The notes under the pieces were generated by a model. The model saw nothing but the letters and a program-made list of their open reading frames with translations. It had not been told where the DNA came from and made no database searches. The position numbers and the translations under genes were made by a program. 64,000 nt of DNA, taken from assembly GCA_021018815.1 (NCBI GenBank), contig JAITYX010000028.1, positions 4,605,001 to 4,669,000 of the forward strand. The letters run 5' to 3'. This DNA comes from Talinum fruticosum. Lineage: Eukaryota; Streptophyta; Magnoliopsida; Caryophyllales; Talinaceae. Of the stretch, positions 55,981 through 64,000 are shown piece by piece; positions within the stretch are counted from its first letter, which is position 1; every line of letters begins with the position of its first letter.

Positions 55981-57811
55981 TACCGATGGTCTTCTTTTAC
56001 TTTAAGGCATACTTGCAGAAAGAAAACAAACTAACCCTTCTCACTTCCTCTCCTGAACCTAGTTTTTGTTCTTACTAAGGTTAGTTTCGGAGGAAGGGCA
56101 CTCTTGGGAACCCAAATTTAAATAATTTTAGGAGGGGTGTGATTTTGACTCTTCCTTTTTGTAAATTGAGTCTTAGGTTTGTGAAAATCCCTTCATTTGT
56201 AAAGAGTCTTTGGAGGATTCTTTTGAAAACCTTTATGGGCTCAATTCTCTTACTTACTAATTAAATTAGGCTCAGCTTTTCCGAAAAAGATTTTTCTAGA
56301 ATCCTTTTTTAAAAGACTTTTATATGAGTTATCCTCATGTTTCAAATTTAAATCACAAACTTTCTTTTCAAAATGAGACACACTAAGTTCCTAGAAGAAG
56401 ACCAAGGTTTTCTAACTTTGAGTAAGTTCTAAAATCAAATTCCGAGACTCATCCAGCTCTTTCTTTGAAAGCTCATTCTTAGGTTTTAGGTTCTCAAACA
56501 CAGTCTCATTATCTTGTTAGCTGGTCTCAAGTACCATGATACTGAGTCTCGGTTTTCCAAATCTATTTTTAAAGCTGTGTTCTCATTTTCTAAAAACTCA
56601 AAGCTTTTTATAAATCGAGGATAGAATCGAAATTAGACTTTTCCTCTAACATAAAGATTTATTTGGCAAGATCTTTCTTAGAAAATTTAAGAAAGTAGTT
56701 GATTACCTCATGAGGTTTAGTTTCTCAATAGCGAATAAGTCTTCCTCTAACGCAGTTCGTGAGTCCGAGTCGGTCATCGCCTTTAGACACTTGGACTCAT
56801 CCTTAGTGTGTTCTTCATCTTCTAATTCATCCTAACTCTAAGTAGCCACCATGGCTTTCTTCTTCTTGTAATCTCTTCCCCTTTTCAGGTAGTCTTTGAC
56901 TATATGTTCCTTACTACAACATTTAAATCAGCTAGAATTTTTATAGAAGAAGAATTAGGAGAGAAAGTAGATTTACCTTTTATTTCTAGTTTGAGAACTT
57001 TAACTTTAGGATTCCTCTACCATTTCTTGTGCTTCATCATCTTCTTAACGCCTCTAGCAATTGGTTAAATTGGGTCATCTTCAGAGTTAAAGCTCCTTGG
57101 ACTTGGTCCAACTTCTTATGAGGCTTTTAAAGCGATATTTCTTCTTGAACTGAATTTAGTGTCCTCTTCTTAGAGATATAGCTCATCGGTCGAAGTTTTA
57201 TTATAAGCTCATCTAGATTTAGTGTGTGGAGGTCTTGTTCTTCTTCAATTGTTGTCACATTTGGACCTCATTTCTTCTTGAGTAGGAACCTCGGAAGCTT
57301 CCTAACCACTTCTTTATTAGATATCTTCTTACCAAGAGATTCGAGATAATTTACAATCTCGAGTCAAGCCGACATACATCTCTATGATGCTCTCATCAGC
57401 CTCCATCTTGAATAGTTCATATTTGTGCAAATATTGGTGGATCATGGTTTGCCTAACTTGGATTGTACCTTCTTATGTGGTCACCAAGGTACCTCATACT
57501 TCTTTCACTGTGTCACGAGTTGAGATGCGGTTGAATTCCGATGAGTCTAAGGTGCACATCAATATGTTCATGGCTCTGTCATTCTTTTTACACTTTTCTT
57601 GCTCGTCGGTGGTGAACTCAAACCTCAGTCTGTGGAACATTTTCATTACCCGTTTGCTTCATTGGTCTATAGCTCCCCATGGTGAAGATGTCCCAAACTT
57701 CATGATCTTGATGTTACACAAAGAATTGTATAAGTTTCTTCCAGTTGGCGAAATTGGAGCCTTTGAACTTGGGTGGCCTTGTGGAAGATCTTTCTTCATC
57801 GAATTATCCAT
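55981..57811 (-). pseudogene. Cop6 gag (broken)
   Basis: Start ATG at 57811, 58 bp from the PBS region. Readable blocks: PPKFKGSNFANWKKLIQFF (about 57715-57775), TTDEQEKCKKNDRAMNILMC (57560-57620), LHKYELFKMEADESIIEMYV (57375-57430), the UBN2-like core; a knuckle remnant FKCCSKEHIVKDY near 56900-56945 in a single frame; and a coiled-coil tail through about 56200-56750. It is similar to gag of Cop4 and Cop5 but more diverged. The plus-strand open frame at 57384-57818 is a shadow of it. Confidence 0.75.
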
Positions 57812-57868
57812 TTTGTAGAACCACGTTCTTTACACCTTTAGATTATTAGATCCTTAAGAGAAGGCTAA

Positions 57869-57881
57869 GCTCTACTAACAA
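57869..57881 (-). other. Cop6 primer binding site (decayed)
   Basis: Minus strand TTGTTAGTAGAGC beside the LTR end, related to TGGTATCAGAGC with several changes. Confidence 0.5.
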
Positions 57882-57882
57882 T

Positions 57883-59488
57883 TGAAAGTTCAACATGGAG
57901 AGGTAAATCACCCTAGAGGAGGGGAAGTGAATAGGATGTTTTGAGGGTTTTGAAGAACTTAAGTTCTTGTGAACCGAGCACTCGGAAATTTAAGAAACAC
58001 TCGGGGATGAGCTCGGTTTGAAGTTGAGATAAGTCTAGAGTGATTAGACGGATATAGAAAATGACAACAAAGATTTTACAAGGAAACCCTCCTGGATAGA
58101 AAACCTCGGACGAGTGCTCAACTCAAGCACTTAATAAAATTCACTAATTATAACAAATTAAACTACCTAGATTTGTTTCCTAATAAATCGATACAATTTC
58201 CTAGGTAAGAAGTTCCCTTATCTAACCTAATACTTCCAAGTTATTCCATTATCAACTTGGGACAACCGAGTTGAAGTTACCCTGTCAACTCGAGACAACC
58301 GAGTTGAAGTTCCCTTATTAACTTAGTCAAGGAGTGTAGTGTTTGAAAATTAAATAAGTGACTACAAGATTTCTCACTAAGAGTACAATTCAGAACATAA
58401 GAATAAGAATTAAGAGTTGTATGCTAGAGATAAGTATGATATTTTTAGCTCTCTTACTTGTGTGGAAATCTTTTGCTAAGGCTTCTTTATATAGTCTTCC
58501 TTGAAGAAGTAGCTATTGAGTCTTTAATGTCTCTCGGTTGCAGCTTCCGAGACTAAGTAAGGTAGCTACTGTGACGAATAGTTTGAGGGCTCATTTTTGG
58601 ACCATGATGAAATAGTCATTGTGCCTCGATCCTTGTTTCCAACAACTCTTTTAAAAACTCTAGTAAACTTGAATTTTAGGTAGAAGAGATCGTTAGACTT
58701 ATAAATAATATTTACCCATACTAGTAACAAACATATTTATTAGTCGGTTCCGAGTAATTCGGGCTTTACGGCTTTTTGTCCGGCGATTTCAACAAGCAAT
58801 AATGAAGCCTTTGTTTTTGCATTTTCTTGAAATAATTAACTTTAGAAAAACTAAAAAAATAATATAGAATGGTTCTCTCAAGGTATAAAAATACTTTGGT
58901 TCATAATTAGATTAGGAATTAGATTCAATAAAACATTTAGGACCAATTATCCTTAATATATTAATCTCAAATTTTTCAAATCTAATATTCAATATATTCA
59001 AATTATAGATATCTCAAAACTCATAAAAATTTGTGAATTTACAAGTAAATATGCCAAACCTCATAACATATTGCATAATTTTACAATTGCAAATTGCAAT
59101 ATAATATTTTTGGGTAATGAATCATTAACTCATTTATTTCTAGGTCCTTTTGTAATAATTGTTGTAATAAAATCAACATGATGAAGATTAAAGAACTTTC
59201 ACAAATTTAATGGCTGAGTCCGGCTAAGTGGTGTAACTAAATGAGAACCGAGCGAGTCGGTCATACCGAGTTAGATGACTAAGCTATTTTCTACTTTCCG
59301 AAGTTAAACTAAGTCTAAAACTTTGACATATTTTATTTTATAGCATATGTCTTGGGGTCGATCATGGGTCGGTTATAGTGAGCATTTGAATTTCTTTTTA
59401 GGATGCATCTTAGTTAATCCTAACTTCGGATGAATGACTTGAATTCAAAACATGTGACGAACAAGGTCGAGTCATACTTGAGTCTTCA
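57883..59488 (-). repeat. Cop6 5' LTR
   Basis: 1606-bp LTR, TGAAAG at 57883 to CTTCA at 59488. Length equals that of Cop8's LTR (1600 bp) rather than the 1.4-kb LTRs of Cop3 and Cop4. Its outer 300 bp match the fragment at 60458-60800 in inverted orientation. It lies in a Tat LTR (Tat4), whose sequence starts at 59489. Confidence 0.85.
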
Positions 59489-60457
59489 CGATACACCAAT
59501 TTTAGCGAGCAAAATAGCCCTCACACTATGAAAATTATCTCCCATACTCTTTCTCTGCTCTCCGTCACTTTGATGTCAAAATCCCTCTCGTAAACCTCAC
59601 ATAACACCTCCATTTTCCAATTTTCGCTTACTCCGACCTACCGTCATTATTCTAAAACCTATCGGGATTTGAGCATAGCAGATGGGTCAACCTAAGGGAG
59701 CATTTTCTACCTTTCGTAGTATGTTATTTGACTTTATTTAAATTCAGTTTTTATCAATTTATTGTGGTCTTTTTAGATGTAATTTCATTTTATTTCCACC
59801 CTACTCGATGTAATAGTTAGATTTATCGCTTTTCTTTATTGATTTCTTTTATTGCCTTCATTTATTGATTTATATCATGTTTTGAGTGCCTTTAATTTCT
59901 GTATTCGCATGTTCATTGCTTGTTTTTTTTAACGCGATTTTTACTCCCTTATTTAATTAGTAAAGCTTATCTTGATGAAGGGCGAAATGAGGAGCACACA
60001 TCTTCATTTCGTACCTTCACTCCCAAACACCAAATTATTGGTTTAAGACCAATGGAGTCGCTTTTAGAACCTTTCTTGATTTTGAGTTTTTGTCCATTTT
60101 AATTTTACCTTCGGAAAACTCAAAATTAGGAAAGTGATTCTTTTTATTAGTTTTTATGTCAAAACTAACTGGCAACTACTTTTTCTAATATTTTTATTCT
60201 TAATCTGCATCTCTATTTTTTAGAAAATTAGAAAATTTTGCAACACAAACATGCGATCCAAGCGATCCGACCGAGGCTACTTCGACCGTCCAAGCCGGAT
60301 GGTCGGAATCGGCACCTGGACCCTTGGTTAGGCCTGGCTATAGGCCTAGGCAGCCACGACCGACCGGCCTAATAAGCCCTGTGGTAGTCTGTTTGGAATT
60401 TTCCCTTTTCTACTTTACTATCACGAGAATTCTAAAACCACTTTTCGGAAATAAAAT
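59489..60457 (+). repeat. Tat4 LTR fragment
   Basis: The second half of a Tat LTR in plus orientation. The phrases GGGTCAACCTAAGGGAGC near 59684, CGATGTAATAG near 59804 and CCAATGGAGTCGCTTTTAGA near 60050 match the order in Tat1 (11300-11680). The TGTAGACACC start is missing; Cop6 lies there. No internal Tat sequence follows; the copia fragment Cop7 begins at 60458. Confidence 0.65.
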
Positions 60458-60800
60458 TGAAGACTCAAGTATCACTCAACTTACTTATTACATGTTTTGA
60501 ATTCAAGTAATTCATCTAATATTAGGATGAAGTAAGAAGTATCCTAAAAGAAATTTAGAAAACTAAGTCATATGGTATGACTGACCCAAGACTTAGATTT
60601 TAATAAAATATATGTCAAAGTCTTAAACTTAATTCCACTTCAGAAATTAGAAACTTACTTACTCATCAAAACTAAGCTTGATCGACCCACTTAGTTTTCG
60701 ATGAATCGACCCGCTCAACCATAATTAGACATTGATTTTGCTTGAGTACTTTCATATTTAACATGCCAATTTTAACATGGAAATTTTCATAAAATGAACT
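60458..60800 (+). repeat. Cop7 LTR fragment (5' part)
   Basis: Starts TGAAGACTCAAGTATCACTC, the intact start of a copia LTR. It matches the outer 300 bp of the Cop6 LTR (inverted orientation): both contain ATGTTTTGAATTCAAGT and AAAATATATGTCAAAGTCTTA-type phrases. It breaks off near 60800 and passes straight into pol, so most of the LTR and all of gag were deleted. Confidence 0.7.
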
Positions 60801-62325
60801 GGAACTTATTGTCTTAATTACTCTTAACTCGAAGTTATCCAATACAATCTTTTGAGTATCTCCAAACTGTGTGACAAGGCATAAGAGGTAAAATTTACTC
60901 GACCAATTACTTTATATCCGACATAACTTTGAAGGAAACAGAGCTCTCAGTGTCCGAAGTCGGGTAATACTTACTTTATCCCTATTTGTGATTCAACATA
61001 GAATTTAACTTGTTTAAAAGATATAGTTAATGATGATTCTTGGACATGGTATCGTAGATTATTCTATATTAGCACCCATACCTTTAAGAAATTATCATCA
61101 CAAGGGTTAGTTCGAGGACTCCCTAAATGTGCTTTTAACAAAGATAAAATTTGTGACGCATGTACAAAAGGGAAACAAGTTAGATCTTCATTCAACCCAC
61201 TTAAAATTGTTTCCACCTTAAAAGTGCTAGAATTAATTCACATGGGTTTGTGTGGGAAAATTCTCGTAAAAAGCTTAGGAAGTAAATCTTATGTGCTTGC
61301 GATTATCGATGATTATTCAAGATTTACCTGGGTATATTTTCCGAAAGATAAGAAGGAAGCTTTCATGGAGTTCACCATGAAGACAAATTCAAGTGGAATA
61401 TGGGACTCGATTGTGAGAGTCGAACCGACCTTGGAAGGGAGTTTGATTACTCCGAGTTTGCTAATTTCGCGACAAATCTAGGATCTTCCATAACTTTTTA
61501 GCACCTATAACACCCCTAAAAAATGGATTGGTGGAAAGGAAGTGACCGAGACTCAACCAACTAAGGAAGCAAACATTCAAGACTTAAACATGGTGAATGA
61601 AATGTGAGGAAGATCTTTTAAATATATTTCTACCCATCCTCCCGAAAACATCATCTTAGATATCAACTTAATTATGCAAACTCGCTCTTCTTTGCAAAAT
61701 ATATGTGCATTTTCTACATTCATCTCAACGATTGAACGTAAAAATGTAATACAAAGTCCTACTTGAACCTAACTAGGTAAAGGCCATGCAAGAAGAACTT
61801 TCACAATTTAAGAGAAACCGAGTTTGGACCTTGACCAACCGACCAACTAACCAGCCAATTATAGGAACCAAATGGGTTTTTAATAACATACTTGGATGAG
61901 GAGGGTTTGGTAATCGGAAATAAGGCCAAACTAGTTGCCTAAGGGTATAATCAAAAAGAAGGAATTAATTGTGGGAAACCTCTGCACCAATTGCTAGAAT
62001 TGAAGCTATTAGAATTTTACCTGCATTTGTAACATGAACATAAGGTTTATCAAATGGATGTCAATTATGCATTTCTAAATGGTTACATTGAAGAACTTAT
62101 TTTTACGGAGCAACCCCCAGTTTTGAAAATCCTTGTTTCCAAAACCATGTTTTTAAATTACAAAAAGCTCTTCATGGTTTGAAAAAAGCTACTGGAGCTT
62201 GGTATGAAAGACTGAGTAGTTTATTAGTTGAAAATGGATGTAAAAGAGGTTTGATTGACAAAACCTTATTTACTAAAACCAAGGGGAAACATATCCTTAT
62301 CAATCAAATCTATGTTAATGACATT
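60801..62325 (+). pseudogene. Cop7 pol: integrase and N-terminal RT (broken)
   Basis: Integrase from the pre-integrase region: HGIV/HIST-type zinc finger with KICDACTKGKQ (about 61144-61180), then LIHMGLCGKI, in which the first catalytic Asp is Gly, then YVLAIIDDYSRFTWVYF near 61290-61340. The RT part starts VKAMQEELSQFKRNRVWTL near 61775-61830, then FKLQKALHGLKK near 62150-62190 and GAWYERLSSLLVENG. The active site reads YVND (62311-62322) instead of YVDD. Immediately after it the Cop8 LTR begins. Frameshifts and stops are present throughout. Confidence 0.8.
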
Positions 62326-63925
62326 TAAAGACTCGGACACTGCCCAACACATTTCTGAGTTGTATCAAAGGAATCAGGTATAAAAACTTCTTAAGTATAG
62401 AGTTTTAATTCCAAGGCATTCTCCGATCCTTAGAAACTTTTATGAAGTAATAAAGCATATTTTCTAAGTGATATAGCATTTACTTCTCGTATTCTTGATA
62501 GTCTCGTGTGACTCGGAAAACAGATGTGTGTGTCCCACTCGGTTCCGAGTCCCTCATCACTTAGATATATTGCATGTTGAATAGACTAGTATTTCGCTTT
62601 ATTTCATTCGGATCGACTTCATGTTATAAGTTCTACTTTGTTGGAGTCGGTAATTCTAGTCTGAATCGTGCTTAGTCTATATCAAGTTATTTCACTCGAT
62701 ATTCTTTATGTGACTTGACTCTTCGCTTAGACTAGCTTTGATGGAATTTTGAGTTTCATGGATATTAGACTCGGAAAATTCCACTCACTTTCCGACTCGA
62801 GATAATTAGTTACTTAATTATCTTAATTATTTTATTATCTGTGTCTAATCGTGGACCAAAGTATTTTATACTTTAAGAACCAAAATTTCATTTACTTTTG
62901 TAAGTTATTCAAATGAGGATACACTTTTTGAATTACAAAAGTAACCAGCTTCAAAACGTCAAATCACCAGCGAGACATGGCTTTTCCTCTTCTCTGTCCC
63001 GAGTCCCGGAAGATTGTGCCGAGGCTGTCTGTTTCCAAATTTGGAAAGCTGAAACGCCAAGCTTAACGGTGGTTTACACCTTATCCTTCAAGACACCGCC
63101 GAGTGGTTTTGAGACTTCCAAGAGAGTTAAGCCGATTGCCCAACGTTCATATCACAACGGATACTTTACGAGTGACTCGAAAGCCCTTATCAACGGTCAC
63201 AAAGGACTCTCGGTCAGCGAGATAGAGATACCGGCTACTCTGCCTGGTCATCTATAAATAGAAGCCAACTCACAAGACTTGAAAATTGCCGAACCTATTG
63301 TTAATACACGTACTTGAGAAAAGTCATTGTATTTACTCTCAATCTTCTACTTACAACTCCCACTCTGTAATTCATTACTTTACGAGTTGTAAGGTCTTGT
63401 ACTTAGTTACAAACTCTTTCATACTTTACGAGTAAGGTCCCTTGACTAAGTCTGTAAAGGTTAACTTAGCTTAGTTGTCCCTAGCTGTAAGGGTTATCTC
63501 GGCTAGGAAGTACTAGATCGAGATAAGGGAATTTACGAGTCTAGAGAAACTTGTAAAGAGTTGTCTAAGGGAGCAACTCGGGTTCGGTCAGTCTACGATA
63601 TTTTGTGGACTCAAAATAGTGTATTTGACTTCGTGCTTAGATTAGCACGGTCCAGTGGTTTTCTGCCCCAGGAGGGTTTCCATGTAATCTCCGAGTGCTC
63701 ACCTTCGAGTTCATTCTAGACTCGAGACTGACCTCAAAGCCTTAGCTTAATTTGCTTCAGTACTCTTTACGACATTTACGAGTCTGTACTTTTCGACCAA
63801 GCTTTTGACTCATAATCTGTTTCTGTCTTTACTTTTGTAAAAGAGTTTGGATTTCTACGAAAATCCTCCATCACCCTATTCACCCCCTCTAGGGTGACTC
63901 GAGACTCTCCCCGAGCAAATCTTCA
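62326..63925 (+). repeat. Cop8 5' LTR
   Basis: Complete 1600-bp LTR. The start reads TAAAGACTCGG, one change from the family's TGAAGACTCGG; the end reads CAAATCTTCA. TATA box TATAAATA lies at 63253-63260, followed by GAAGCC as in Cop2. An AACGGTCAC motif lies near 63193 upstream. The LTR is inserted directly behind the RT active-site codons of Cop7. Only the 5' half of the element is in the window, so its age cannot be judged from an LTR pair. Confidence 0.85.
63253..63260 (+). promoter_or_regulatory. TATA box of Cop8 LTR
   Basis: TATAAATA, at the same relative place as in the LTRs of Cop2, Cop3, Cop4 and Cop5; marks the likely U3/R border for genomic RNA. Confidence 0.65.
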
Positions 63926-63927
63926 AT

Positions 63928-63939
63928 TGGTATCGAGCC
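63928..63939 (+). other. Cop8 primer binding site
   Basis: TGGTATCGAGCC, two bases after the LTR end. One base shorter than the usual initiator tRNA-Met site, but clearly the same. Confidence 0.75.
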
Positions 63940-63984
63940 TAGCCTTTCAGAAAGGATCTAACCATCCAAAGGTCTAAAGATCAA

Positions 63985-64000
63985 ATGGCTCAAAACAACG
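63985..64000 (+). CDS. Cop8 gag start (runs off the window)
   Basis: ATG at 63985 followed by codons for Ala-Gln-Asn-Asn, parallel to the MARNN start of Cop4 gag and at a similar distance from the PBS (45 bp). Only the first codons are visible. Confidence 0.5.

Noticed and set aside
57384..57818. 144-codon plus-strand open frame
   Set aside because: It lies exactly opposite the UBN2-like region of Cop6 gag and has no recognisable content of its own.

Overview
The window looks like intergenic heterochromatin of an angiosperm. I recognise no cellular protein gene, rRNA or tRNA. Nearly every base belongs to LTR retrotransposons that are broken, truncated and inserted into one another. Two families dominate. 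The first is a Ty1/copia family of Sirevirus type. It has gag with a UBN2 region, a CCHC knuckle and a long coiled-coil tail, a PR-INT-RT-RNaseH pol, and then an extra env-like ORF. Its LTRs are about 1.4-1.6 kb with ends TGAAG...CTTCA and a PBS related to initiator tRNA-Met. The second is a Ty3/gypsy family of Tat type. It has dual RNase H, LTRs starting TGTAGACACC, and a long 3' region carrying antisense genes related to plant mobile domain / DUF7745 proteins.

Layout, left to right. Cop1 (+, 1-3469): RNase H, env-like ORF, start of the 3' LTR. Tat1 (+, 3470-~11970): RT-RNaseH, antisense genes, 3' LTR. Cop2 (+, ~11980-15391): protease piece, env-like ORF, truncated LTR. Tat2 (+, 15392-18591): LTR, leader with 60-bp tandem repeats. 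Cop3 (-, 18592-~27055): LTR, duplicated env-like ORF, pol. Tat3 (-): LTR-like block 27060-28666, antisense genes, integrase C-terminus to 32976, then after a 17.6-kb insertion the rest of integrase, RNase H, RT and gag from 50617 to about 53921. The insertion is Cop4 (-, 32977-50616, both LTRs present). Inside Cop4 sits a second copia element, Cop5 (-, ~39471-47235), which has lost its 3' end. Cop6 (-, 55335-59488) is an internally deleted copia element. Tat4 (+, 59489-60457) is an LTR fragment. Cop7 (+, 60458-62325) is LTR start plus INT/RT, interrupted just after the RT active site by Cop8 (+, 62326-64000). Cop8 starts with a complete 5' LTR, PBS and gag ATG and runs off the window.

No element here can be fully functional: each visible pol and gag carries stops and frameshifts. 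The comparison of copies is more informative than any single ORF. All five env-like ORFs are preceded by a TATA-like box about 390-400 bp after the RNase H stop (where that stop is visible), with a pyrimidine-rich leader. AACGG-core motifs matching the mitosis-specific activator consensus lie upstream. Related paired AACGG motifs lie 52-54 bp upstream of the LTR TATA box. The antisense Tat genes have intron-like GT-AG segments at the same places in two copies, and in one copy a TATA box of their own. These are sequence observations; activity is not shown.
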